From NCBI GenBank assembly GCA_003165235.1, contig PLSV01000155.1:1-54969 (forward strand): a DNA stretch of 54,969 nt. Direction: 5' to 3'. The notes under the pieces were generated by a model. The model was not told the origin of the DNA, ran no database searches, and saw nothing but the letters and a program-made list of their open reading frames with translations. Positions 44,457-52,218 of this stretch are shown in pieces (position 1 is the stretch's first letter; each line of letters begins with the position of its first letter). A program made the position numbers and the translations under genes. This stretch comes from Syntrophobacteraceae bacterium (GTDB lineage Bacteria > Desulfobacterota > Syntrophobacteria > Syntrophobacterales > Syntrophobacteraceae).

Positions 44457-45902
44457 TTATGAACCGGCTTTTTCGGGTTTTAGTCCAAAGGCCGAAAAGA
44501 GCCTCTGGCTGACAAGGGGCCAAAGGTCCTCAATTTTTGCCGCATCCTGTGGGAAACCGGCCGAAGAGATATAGGGGTGGAGTCTGATTCCCTTGATTCC
44601 TTTGAGTGAGATTTTTCCGTGGCCGGCAAGCTCGGCAAGCTGGCTTTCGGCCTCCTGGACGGTGGTTTCGGCAAACAAAACGCCAAAGCGGTTTTGCGCG
44701 AGCTGCCCGACCAGGACCCCCGGAGGCAGAGCGTCGCAAAGAGATGAGGCCAGGTCGCGCTGAAGCTGCCTGATTCTTTTGGGCAGGACTTTAGTGGTAA
44801 GTATCTGCCAGGGTTCAAACTGAATGAGCCCCAGAGTAAATGGAGCGTTGGACTGCATGGAGGCGTGAAAAAGACCGTCGACTCTGGATTCGAAGGCCGG
44901 GGCGCTGAAAAGACCCGTGCAGACATCGTATGAGCACAGGGCTTCGTTTTCTTCCTTGTAATAGACCTGCTCGATCAGGAGCAAAAGAAAATGAAAGGCG
45001 TGCCCTACGGCGCGCTCCGAATCGGCGTTCCAGTCGACCACCTGCCGGGACAGGAAAACAAGGCCAAGTTCATATCCGAGCGAGGTCAGACCGCGCATTC
45101 CCCAAACCGTGCCCTGATGGGGGAGATTCTCGGCCGGAGAAAACAGGTAGTGGTCCGATGTGGCGGGGTTTAAGCGCATGATTAGCAGATTTTTCTGGTT
45201 CTGCAGGACCCAGCCGACCAGCCCCTGTTTTGGAGAAAAACTCTGAGTCGCCAGGCCTCTTGGCGTATTCGCCGTGCAGCCCAGGATGCGGTAACTTTTC
45301 TTCTCGGGCCCTTTTAGGACCAGAAAGCCGTAATCCATGCCAAGTATCTGCGACCACTCGGCAGCGAACAGCCCGCAGTAGTTATCAAGGGCGTAGCCCT
45401 TGAAGGCGACTTCGTCGAGCCGGTTCAATACCTCGAATATCCTGGCGTAGTTTTCCTGCCGCTCTTCGGCTTCCTGATTTTTCAAAAATCCTCCGAGAAG
45501 TTCGGCGAACTCTTTTATCCATTTTTGCTGCTTGTCGTTAAATCCCCAGCCATATTTTGTATCGACGTAGAGGATCCCCGCTCCGCCCGCAACCGGGACG
45601 GCATAGAGCCCCTTTATGTGCGATTCGCCTTCACGGTAGAAAGGAAGCGTGAGGGGTATGGACGAAGTCGCCTCATGGAGCTTGTCGAGGTGAATTGTTT
45701 GCCCCACTTTTTGCACCTGGGCAAGTATCCCGCTGCCTTCCAGAGGCAGCGAAATCTGGGTGGGAATGAACTTGCTCAGGCTCTGCATTGCGACGAGATT
45801 CAACTGGCGGTTTCTTTGATCGAAAATAAAAAAAGCTGTGGTATAAGCTTCGAGGATATTGGACAAAAGATTCACCAGCGGCTGATAGGGGTTTGAATCC
45901 AT
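44457..45902 (-). CDS. GAF-domain protein with a degenerate GGDEF domain
   Basis: This 481-residue protein has two GAF-like regions (about 15-140 and 155-315, e.g. GILYVDTKYGWGF, KQGLVGWVLQNQKNLLIM). A C-terminal domain opens with YDVCTGLFSAPAFESRVD, the start of a diguanylate-cyclase fold. At the place of the GGDEF loop it reads AQNRFGVLFAET, so the catalytic signature is lost and no cyclase activity is expected. It may bind nucleotide or act by contact. No membrane segment. It lies between mreB and divergent mutL. Confidence 0.75.
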   Translation of the reverse strand: MDSNPYQPLVNLLSNILEAYTTAFFIFDQRNRQLNLVAMQSLSKFIPTQISLPLEGSGILAQVQKVGQTIHLDKLHEATSSIPLTLPFYREGESHIKGLYAVPVAGGAGILYVDTKYGWGFNDKQQKWIKEFAELLGGFLKNQEAEERQENYARIFEVLNRLDEVAFKGYALDNYCGLFAAEWSQILGMDYGFLVLKGPEKKSYRILGCTANTPRGLATQSFSPKQGLVGWVLQNQKNLLIMRLNPATSDHYLFSPAENLPHQGTVWGMRGLTSLGYELGLVFLSRQVVDWNADSERAVGHAFHFLLLLIEQVYYKEENEALCSYDVCTGLFSAPAFESRVDGLFHASMQSNAPFTLGLIQFEPWQILTTKVLPKRIRQLQRDLASSLCDALPPGVLVGQLAQNRFGVLFAETTVQEAESQLAELAGHGKISLKGIKGIRLHPYISSAGFPQDAAKIEDLWPLVSQRLFSAFGLKPEKAGS

Positions 45903-46050
45903 ATGTTTTCTCGATTCTAAATAAAAGAAAAATCCGGGTCCAGTTTTTACCTGGAGAATTTCGGGTATGATACAATTGATTATAGAAGCAGCTTTTTAGT
46001 ACTGGAATGAAGGTTTTCTGTCAATAGGGTTCAAGTTGCTGGAGAAACGG

Positions 46051-48018
46051 GTGGGCAAGATCGCGATTTTACCGGATATTCTGTGCAACCAGATCGCCGC
46101 CGGCGAGGTCGTCGAACGCCCTGCGGCGGTGGTGAAAGAGCTCATTGAAAACAGCATCGATGCGCAGAGTTCCAGGATTTCGGTAAGCCTGATCGATGGA
46201 GGACGGCGGGAAATCCGGGTAGTGGACAACGGGTGCGCGATGAGCGCCGAAGACGCGCTGATGTCGCTCGAAAGGCATGCGACAAGCAAGATCAGGTCCG
46301 CCCAGGATATGAATTCAATATCATCGCTCGGGTTTCGCGGAGAGGCGATCCCCTCGATTGCGGCTGTAAGCCGCTTTGAGCTGAGCACTCGAGAACATGA
46401 GGCCCTTTGCGGAACATCCATAAGAGTTGAAGGAGGCGTAATAAAAGACGTTCGCGAAAAGGGGTGTCCTCCCGGCACTCAGGTGGTCGTGCGCGACCTT
46501 TTTTACTGTGTTCCTGCAAGGCGCAAGTTCCTGCGTAGAGCGGAAACCGAGCTTGCTTACATAACAGACCAGTTTTTACGCATTTCACTGGCGAACCCCC
46601 AGACCCACCTCCAGTTGCAAAGCCAGGAAAAAGTGCTCTGCGATCACCTGAGGTGCGACGGTTTGCTCCCCAGGGCCACAATGGTGCTCGGACCTGAAAT
46701 CGCCAGGTCGCTCAGGCCGGTCGATTTCGAAAAAGAGGGCATAAGCGTTTCGGGTTTTCTTGCGCCTCCAGACGTACAGAGAACGAACGGCCAGAGTCTT
46801 TTTCTTTATGTGAACGGGAGGGCCGTCTGGGACAGGCTCCTTCAGAGGACCGTTCTGACGGCTTATGAAGCCTTGATCCCCCGTGGAAAATATCCGGTCG
46901 CCGTTATTTTTACAGCGATTCCGGCCGAGCAGGTGGACGTAAACGTTCATCCTTCAAAAAGAGAAATCCGGTTTAGAAACCCCGGCGAAGTAATATCGAT
47001 TGTGCGGGCCGCCCTTTTTGAGGCGCTTTCAGCGATTCGCCCGAAGTCATACGGATTTTCGAGGCACGAAGGCGGAATTTTCCAAAAAAGGCAGGCGCCG
47101 GCTCATGTGGGGACGGCCTTCGAAGGTCAGGCGCCCTTCGGTCCCCGAACCTGGTCTCAAAAGAACATAGAGCCCGCCCCGGACCCCGGATCGAATAAAT
47201 CCTTTCGACATCCGGCTTCCGGCATATCCAAGATCGGCGATCTGTCCGAAGGGGCCCCCGGCCGGTGGACGGAAGACGGGGAACGGAGGACGGAAGACGG
47301 AGGACGGAGGACGGAGAGCGGAGGACTGAGAACGGAAGATGGAGGAGGGAGGACGGAGAGCGGAGGACTGAGAACGGAAGATGGAGGCGGGAGGACGGAA
47401 GGCCCGCCCTATTCGCCGGTCCAGGGTGAGATGGATGCGGGGACATTTGCCTATTCGAGCCTCAATCTCATCGGGCAGCTTGCAAACTCTTTCATCCTTC
47501 TTGAAGCCCCGGACGGTCTTGTTCTGATAGACCAGCACGCGGCCCACGAAAGGATCGTCTTTAGCGGCCTTAGCAAGAAGAAAACAAAGGCCGCTCAGCT
47601 TCTTGCCCGGCCCGCCGTTGTGGACCTTTTGCCAAAAGAAGCCGTGATGCTCGATAGCCTGGTCCCCTCCCTGCACGATCTTGGATTTGAGATCGAGCCT
47701 TTCGGAGGAAGCAGTTTCGCCATACATGCCGTCCCGGCCAGTCTATCCGAGTTTAAACCCGAAGAGGTGCTGCGCGACTATCTCCGGTATGCCGAAGAGG
47801 AGTGTCCGGCAGATGAGGGCGAAATCCTGCTCGGCCTTGCCAGGGTGGCGTCCTGCCACGGGTCGGTGAGGGCAGGCCACAGGCTTAAGACAGAAGAAAT
47901 AAAGCGCCTGCTCGAGATGCTCGATTCGATTGATGTTCCTTTTACATGCCCGCACGGCCGGCCGCTTTCATACACCTTGACATATGAGCAGATTTTCCGA
48001 TTTTTCAAAAGGCGCTGA
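46051..48018 (+). CDS. mutL: DNA mismatch repair protein MutL, with a heptamer-encoded linker
   Basis: The GTG at 46051 with GGAG 7 nt upstream starts directly before KIAILPDILCNQIAAGEVV, so I prefer it to the TTG five codons earlier. The N-terminal GHKL ATPase has VVKELIENSIDA, VVDNGCAM, ATSKI and GFRGEAIPSI. The C-terminal domain has DQHAAHERIVFSG, ASCHGSVRAG and CPHGRPLSY, the endonuclease-type metal motifs. The final Glu of DQHA-x2-E-x4-E is Ser here. Between the domains a seven-residue repeat (RTEDGGR, RTESGGL, RTEDGGG) is encoded by 19 heptamers at 47267-47399. The 3' end overlaps miaA by 35 nt. Confidence 0.95.
   Translation: MGKIAILPDILCNQIAAGEVVERPAAVVKELIENSIDAQSSRISVSLIDGGRREIRVVDNGCAMSAEDALMSLERHATSKIRSAQDMNSISSLGFRGEAIPSIAAVSRFELSTREHEALCGTSIRVEGGVIKDVREKGCPPGTQVVVRDLFYCVPARRKFLRRAETELAYITDQFLRISLANPQTHLQLQSQEKVLCDHLRCDGLLPRATMVLGPEIARSLRPVDFEKEGISVSGFLAPPDVQRTNGQSLFLYVNGRAVWDRLLQRTVLTAYEALIPRGKYPVAVIFTAIPAEQVDVNVHPSKREIRFRNPGEVISIVRAALFEALSAIRPKSYGFSRHEGGIFQKRQAPAHVGTAFEGQAPFGPRTWSQKNIEPAPDPGSNKSFRHPASGISKIGDLSEGAPGRWTEDGERRTEDGGRRTESGGLRTEDGGGRTESGGLRTEDGGGRTEGPPYSPVQGEMDAGTFAYSSLNLIGQLANSFILLEAPDGLVLIDQHAAHERIVFSGLSKKKTKAAQLLARPAVVDLLPKEAVMLDSLVPSLHDLGFEIEPFGGSSFAIHAVPASLSEFKPEEVLRDYLRYAEEECPADEGEILLGLARVASCHGSVRAGHRLKTEEIKRLLEMLDSIDVPFTCPHGRPLSYTLTYEQIFRFFKRR
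47267..47399 (+). repeat. Nineteen tandem heptamers inside mutL
   Basis: Exactly 19 units of 7 bp (133 bp), consensus ggacgga with variants agacgga, gagcgga, ggactga, gaacgga and agatgga. The unit group at 47109+200 (47309) is repeated 42 bp later: 37 nt starting ggacggagagcgga at 47309 recur at 47351. Because 7 and 3 share no factor, three units encode one seven-residue peptide repeat and keep the frame open. Confidence 0.95.
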
Positions 48019-48952
48019 GCGCAGGGGCGAGTTCCCGGTGGTCCTGCTTGCCGGGCCGACCGCAGCGGGAAAGACTTCGCTTGCAATCGAGCTGTGCGCC
48101 CGTATTTCAGCCGAGATAGTAAACGCCGATTCGATGCAGGTTTACCGCCGCATGGAAATCGGGACCGCAAAACCAACCCTTGAACAACGCCGCATTGTCC
48201 CCCACCACCTGATAGACCTGGTAGACCCCGATGAGCCTTTCGATGCGGCAAGATACCTCCACTTCGCCGGCCCGGTAATCGAAGATATACGGGAACGAGG
48301 CAAGCTCCCTCTGGTGGTGGGAGGCACGGGCCTTTACATGAAGGTCCTGACGCTGGGACTTTGCCCCGGGCCCGCCTCGGACCCCGAGGTGAAAAGAAGG
48401 CTGATTGCCGATGAGAAGTCTAAAGGCCCGGGGCAGCTATATAGCGACCTGTTGCGGATCGACCCTGAATCGGCGGTAAGAATTCACCCCAACGACCGGC
48501 AGCGAATTATTCGGGCGCTCGATGTCTTTTACCAGGGAGGAGTTCCATTATCCATCCTGCAGAAGGGCCACGGTTTCAAGGAAGAGCTTCTTCCCGCGAT
48601 AAAGGTCTTTATCAACCTGGAGCGGGAGGCGCTCTACGAACGGATAAACCGCAGGGTCGACCGGATGATCGAATCGGGCCTCAAAGATGAAGTGGAAGGG
48701 CTCCTTGCCATGGGCTACACAGCGGAGCTCAAATCGATGCAGTCGCTCGGATACAGGCAGATGGCCGCTCACATTGCGGGCGCCGTTTCGATCCATGAGG
48801 CCGCCTATCAGATAAAGCGCGACACCCGGCGTTACGCCAAACGGCAGATCACCTGGTTCCGGGGCGACAAAGAGTTTCGATCTTTTGACGCCGGCGATAT
48901 CGAGGGAATATACGATTATATCCGGCGGGCAATTGAGGAATTTAGGACATAG
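47984..48952 (+). CDS. miaA: tRNA dimethylallyltransferase MiaA
   Basis: This 322-residue protein has P-loop GPTAAGKTSLA, NADSMQVYRRMEIGTAKP, HHLIDLVDPDEPFDAARY, VVGGTGLYMKVL, NDRQRIIRALDV and YAKRQITWFRG, all MiaA signatures. It transfers dimethylallyl to A37 of tRNAs reading UNN codons. The start overlaps the mutL end by 35 nt, the usual mutL-miaA coupling in proteobacteria. No hfq follows. Confidence 0.96.
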   Translation: MSRFSDFSKGAERRGEFPVVLLAGPTAAGKTSLAIELCARISAEIVNADSMQVYRRMEIGTAKPTLEQRRIVPHHLIDLVDPDEPFDAARYLHFAGPVIEDIRERGKLPLVVGGTGLYMKVLTLGLCPGPASDPEVKRRLIADEKSKGPGQLYSDLLRIDPESAVRIHPNDRQRIIRALDVFYQGGVPLSILQKGHGFKEELLPAIKVFINLEREALYERINRRVDRMIESGLKDEVEGLLAMGYTAELKSMQSLGYRQMAAHIAGAVSIHEAAYQIKRDTRRYAKRQITWFRGDKEFRSFDAGDIEGIYDYIRRAIEEFRT

Positions 48953-49051
48953 CGCGCTGTCAACAAAGTTCCTATGGGCTCCCTCTTCGTGATAAGGATG
49001 GCCTCGGTCAATCACGAAGAACACCAGGCGCGAAGGCGTGGAAAGGAGAGA

Positions 49052-49114
49052 GTGGAGCGAGGAGCAAGGAGCGGGAAGCAGGAAGCGCGGAGCGGAGGAC
49101 GGAAGGCTGAAGGC
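49052..49114. repeat. Nine tandem heptamers
   Basis: gtggagc, gaggagc, aaggagc, gggaagc, aggaagc, gcggagc, ggaggac, ggaaggc, tgaaggc: nine units in strict 7-bp register, purine-rich like the mutL array 1.7 kb away. Confidence 0.85.
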
Positions 49115-49129
49115 GCAAAGACTGGTTTC

Positions 49130-49153
49130 ACGCGAAGACGCGCAGGCGCGAAG
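49130..49153. repeat. Three octamers of the acgcgaag type
   Basis: acgcgaag, acgcgcag, gcgcgaag in 8-bp register. The same unit occurs at 52523-52546. Confidence 0.65.
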
Positions 49154-49363
49154 AGGGAGCGCAGCGGGGTAAGTAGATTGTCCCGACACATCCCGCTAGA
49201 GTTCACGGCTATGGGCAAAGGCCGGGGTCCAGTGATTTTAACCAGCCCAAAAAACGCTGGATTCCGGCCCCCGGACTAGACACTTCCGGGGCGGGATGCG
49301 CGATGCGGCGGCGTCGCCGCCGTTGGCGCCGCCCGCCAACCTGTGGGAGCAGGCGCAACCGGC

Positions 49364-49684
49364 TCACTTCTTCTCGCCTGCGAGGTCGGAAACCCAGCTC
49401 AAGGCCGCGGAGGTGGTTGGAAACCCGATGGTGCTGGTGAGCAGCATTATCGTGTGGTAGATCTCTTCGGGCGTCGCTCCTGCCTTCATCGCCCTCCTGG
49501 CATGGCTGTGGACGGATCCTTCCGAACGAATGGCCGCCGCCGCCGCCAACTGGATCAAATGGGATGTTTTTTCGTCCAACGGTCCCTGTTTCCTGATTGT
49601 TTCACCAAGATTCTCCAGGACCTCAAAGCACTCTCGATACTGTTGCCGCATTTTGCTGTACCAATTCGGGAAATCTCCGTTCAT
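49364..49684 (-). CDS. Carboxymuconolactone decarboxylase family (AhpD-like) protein
   Basis: The ATG at 49684 with AGGAGG about 8 nt upstream gives 106 residues and removes a 16-residue extension without family likeness. The sequence has the CMD fold: LDEKTSHLIQLAAAAAIRSEGSVHSHARRAMKAGATPEEI. The usual CxxC of AhpD is absent (Ser-Val-His-Ser at that place), so a thiol-peroxidase-reductase role is unlikely and the decarboxylase-like function is unproven. A short open frame (49681-49875) ends in ATGA overlap with this start, but has no family likeness. Confidence 0.85.
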   Translation of the reverse strand: MNGDFPNWYSKMRQQYRECFEVLENLGETIRKQGPLDEKTSHLIQLAAAAAIRSEGSVHSHARRAMKAGATPEEIYHTIMLLTSTIGFPTTSAALSWVSDLAGEKK

Positions 49685-50031
49685 GCCATCGCCTCCTTTA
49701 CGTTTAGCATTTCCTCCGTTGACTTTGCGCAAATCCTGACCCGACCATCCATGTGGCTTCTTCCTCTTTGAGCAATTCCGTGCAGCAGCATTCTAATATA
49801 GTGACGTGATGTCGAGATAGAAACCTGCGGCCCGATTTTGAACAGGTCCACATGAATTATGCGGCGCGGGCTCAACGGAATTATGGAATCAGAGGCGCCT
49901 GGAGTTCGGAGCGTTGAGGCAAACGCGGCTTGCCGGAAGGTTGAACCGCCGGCCGCCTTTTATCGCTTGAGTATATGACCTGGACGCGGTGAGCTTTTGA
50001 GATATGAAGATTTTCAGTCTGTGGATAATTT
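49685..50031. other. Intergenic region, nothing certain
   Basis: A minus-strand frame (49681-49875, 64 codons) ends four bases into the CMD gene but looks unlike any known protein. The rest has no gene, repeat or clear promoter. Confidence 0.35.
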
Positions 50032-50274
50032 TCAGAGAGGATCGATTGACAATTCAGGGATCTCGCCGTCAATTATCTTCCGCGCAAATATGATGCCTTC
50101 CATATCCGCCATTTCTTTGCTCGAGAAGGTGTTTTCGGAGGAGAAAGTTTGCTCTTTCGGTTCGCCACTTGAATCTTTGTGAAGGGAAACAGTGACTTGC
50201 AAGGTCCAGCGGTTACTGTCGACAAGCTGAATAGATTTTGACCTGAGTAAATATCCCCTGTAAACAAATCCCAT
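50032..50274 (-). CDS. Small conserved-looking protein of unknown function
   Basis: This 80-residue protein reads YRGYLLRSKSIQLVDSNRWT, LQVTVSLHK, then KEQTFSSENTFSSKEMADME and GIIFARKIIDGEIPEL. This is a compact alpha/beta pattern I recall from short hypothetical proteins in proteobacteria. AAAGGA lies about 8 nt before the ATG. No signal peptide or metal motif. It stands alone in a repeat-rich area. Confidence 0.6.
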   Translation of the reverse strand: MGFVYRGYLLRSKSIQLVDSNRWTLQVTVSLHKDSSGEPKEQTFSSENTFSSKEMADMEGIIFARKIIDGEIPELSIDPL

Positions 50275-50423
50275 TATCGATTCCTTTTAATCAGACCGGT
50301 TGGATTTTTTTCCACTTCTTCAATATTTTTACTATAACGACTTCTCGCCGCCAGCACAAACTTTTTAAGTCAGACCCGTGGATCTGTGCGTTATCTTCCT
50401 GACCGGACTATGCCGCGCCTCTG

Positions 50424-50493
50424 CAGGTGAACGGTGAGCAGTGATACGGGAAGCGGGAAGCGGGAAGCCGGGAGCGGGGAGCGGGGAGCCGGG
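50424..50493. repeat. Ten tandem heptamers
   Basis: caggtga, acggtga, gcagtga, tacggga, agcggga twice, agccggg, agcgggg twice, agccggg: 70 bp in perfect 7-bp register. The array changes from the ggtga type to the agcggga type, joining two heptamer subfamilies. Confidence 0.9.
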
Positions 50494-50501
50494 GGAAATC
50501 A

Positions 50502-50541
50502 AATTCCTTAATTCCTTAATTCCTCAATCCCTCAATTCGCT
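50502..50541. repeat. Five tandem octamers
   Basis: aattcctt twice, aattcctc, aatccctc, aattcgct in 8-bp register, 8 nt after the heptamer array. The reverse-complement form is at 36337-36368 and a similar run at 50955-50986. Confidence 0.85.
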
Positions 50542-50656
50542 TCCCTGTAAATACAGGCCAAATACAGGGGCCGGTCCATCAAGTCATTGATTTTGTTGAA
50601 AGGTTTGATTTAATTTTCTGCGAAAACAGCGGAAATTCAGCGAGACAGCAGTCAGC

Positions 50657-50698
50657 GGGTGAAAAGTGAAAAGTGAAGTGCGAGGTGTGAAGAGTGAA
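50657..50698. repeat. Six tandem heptamers
   Basis: gggtgaa, aagtgaa twice, gtgcgag, gtgtgaa, gagtgaa in 7-bp register. Confidence 0.8.
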
Positions 50699-50851
50699 CA
50701 GACAGAAAGAACAAGGGCGAATGGAGAGGAGGGAAGACGGCAGTCCGGCATCCTGTCTCTGTCCTCGGTTATTCGACCACTATTCGGTTTTCAAGGAGCG
50801 CTTCTCGCTGAAAATGCAGGGCAAATGCAGCGGATTTAATTCAGTGAGGAA

Positions 50852-50937
50852 CAAAAAATAACTCCTCTCGGTTCTATCGCTACGCGAGGAGCAGAAAAAA
50901 ATAATTCCTCCTGGTTCTATCGCCTCGCGAGGAATCG
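50852..50937. repeat. 43-bp unit, two tandem copies
   Basis: The word ggttctatcgc at 50870 and 50913 marks two copies 43 bp apart, each followed by an (tacg/ctcg)cgagga word and an A-run. They are the reverse complement of the unit at 37076-37143. Confidence 0.7.
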
Positions 50938-50954
50938 TGAATGGTGAGCAGTCA

Positions 50955-50986
50955 AATTCTTCAATTCCTAAATTCCTCAATTTGTT
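50955..50986. repeat. Four tandem octamers
   Basis: aattcttc, aattccta, aattcctc, aatttgtt in 8-bp register; same family as 50502-50541. Confidence 0.65.
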
Positions 50987-51031
50987 CTAATCCTGCAATA
51001 TTGTACTACACTGTGATTTCGCCTTACCAAA

Positions 51032-51094
51032 CGGCAACCAGAAGCGGCAACCAGAAACGGCAATAGAAGCGGCAACCAGAAACGGCAAAGAGAA
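51032..51094. repeat. Five tandem units of 12-13 bp
   Basis: cggcaaccagaag, cggcaaccagaaa, cggcaatagaag, cggcaaccagaaa, cggcaaagagaa. Not in 7- or 8-bp register, so a separate repeat type. Confidence 0.8.
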
Positions 51095-51151
51095 CAGTGA
51101 ATCGTCCTTCCAAGGTCAGGATAAATTCATCGTGGGTGGAAAAAACAAAAG

Positions 51152-51189
51152 AAAATAATTCCTCTTGGTCTATCGCTACGCGAGGAGCG
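51152..51189. repeat. 43-bp unit, single copy
   Basis: aaaataattcctcttggtc followed by tatcgctacgcgaggagcg matches the middle of the units at 50852-50937. Confidence 0.65.
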
Positions 51190-51657
51190 GTGAGCGGTGA
51201 AAAAACAAAACCCTAAATTCCACTCGAGTTCTGCAATCAGCCGGCAATATTATAGCGGGGCTGATTCCGGTGTGCAAAACTGCAACGACAAGCGGCAAAA
51301 AGCAGTGAACGAGGAAGGGTGAAAAACCGATACCGGGTTTCGCAATGAATATTGAATGGTGAGCACCTCAGGAACTTAAATCGGAATTTGTGCTTTTTCT
51401 GGCAAGAAATTTCTTCGTGGCTTTCGTTGTCTTCGTGTCTGAACTTGGAGCGCAGGCGCCTGGGAGAGGGAAGGGTGAGGTTGTTTTTACAAGGGATGCG
51501 GCGAAATTCTTACCTGTCTTGTTCTATTTACGTTTCTTCGTGACCTTTCCGGTTCCGGTTTGTCCGGGTCAGGGTCTCGACAAAGTCGCTGCTCCCGACT
51601 GCAACTCCCTCGGTCCATTTACTCTTCTTTAGATGTGGGAGCTTTCCGCAAGTAAAT

Positions 51658-52218
51658 TCATTTTTCGCTTTTGGTCCCTTCGAGATTGGCTCCCAGCAGG
51701 TCGACTCCCTGTACGTTGGCTCCTCGTAGGTTGGCTTCTTGTGTGTCGACTCCTTGTACGTTGGCTTCTCGCAGGTTGGCTCCCAGCAGGCCGGCTCCTT
51801 CTACGTTGGCTCCTTGCAGGTTGGCGCCTTCGAGATTGGCTCTTTGGGGGGTGGTTTCATTGAGTCTGGCGTCGATTAAATTGGATTTGAAGGCGCGGAC
51901 ATTTCGCAAGTCGTCATCGCGTAAAACAGCCAGTCCGAAACATCCCAGGTGGGCCGCCACATTGCCAAGCTTTGAACACGAGAGGTCTGCGGGATAGAAA
52001 TCTCCGGTATCGAGAAATGCTCCACTCAGCTTAAAGCCCACGCCGTATTCCGAGTGCGAACCTGTGTAAGGACTGGCGCCGGCGATTTTGATCTCGGTGC
52101 GCGCGGCGCCGGGGTCGTATTTGTTATGCGCAGCTACAGGCATGGCGACAAGTAGGATTGCGAACAGTGTCGCCGCAAAAATTCGAATCGTAGAGGAGTT
52201 AACGTTCATCGCATCCAT
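51658..52218 (-). CDS. Secreted pentapeptide-repeat protein
   Basis: This 186-residue protein starts with a signal peptide (IRIFAATLFAILLVAMPVAA). The mature N-terminal half has several Cys (SCSKLGNVAAHLGC). The C-terminal ~60 residues are pentapeptide repeats of the A(N/D)LxG type (ANLEGANLQGANVEGAGLLG), which fold as a right-handed beta-helix. Matching 15-bp repeats are visible in the DNA. A second ATG three codons in is an alternative start. Most pentapeptide proteins are cytoplasmic, so export is of interest. Target unknown. Confidence 0.8.
   Translation of the reverse strand: MDAMNVNSSTIRIFAATLFAILLVAMPVAAHNKYDPGAARTEIKIAGASPYTGSHSEYGVGFKLSGAFLDTGDFYPADLSCSKLGNVAAHLGCFGLAVLRDDDLRNVRAFKSNLIDARLNETTPQRANLEGANLQGANVEGAGLLGANLREANVQGVDTQEANLRGANVQGVDLLGANLEGTKSEK

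Larger units (their letters stand above)
48953..49363. other. Intergenic region downstream of miaA, rich in period-7 and period-8 repeats
   Basis: No gene seen. It contains the heptamer array 49052-49114, octamer-type words at 49019-49050 (cacgaaga, acaccagg, cgcgaagg) and acgcgaag units at 49130-49153. The last 150 bases before the convergent gene are GC-rich and unremarkable. Confidence 0.5.
50275..51657. other. 1.4-kb gene-free repeat island
   Basis: No credible gene on either strand. The stretch is a patchwork of at least five short-period repeat types: heptamers (50424-50493, 50657-50698), octamers (50502-50541, 50955-50986, 51412-51435), the 43-bp unit (50852-50937, 51152-51189) and a ~13-bp unit (51032-51094). 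Between them the sequence is AT-richer than the genes. Confidence 0.7.

Noticed and set aside
49681..49875. 64-codon minus-strand frame overlapping the CMD gene start by ATGA
   Set aside because: No family likeness and basic, low-complexity composition; the overlap may be chance.
37146..51094. Tandem arrays as CRISPR
   Set aside because: Units are 7-44 bp without unique spacers of equal length, and no cas genes occur.
51390..51632. 80-codon plus-strand frame with hydrophobic stretch
   Set aside because: It runs through octamer repeat DNA (cttcgtgg words) and has no good start or family likeness.
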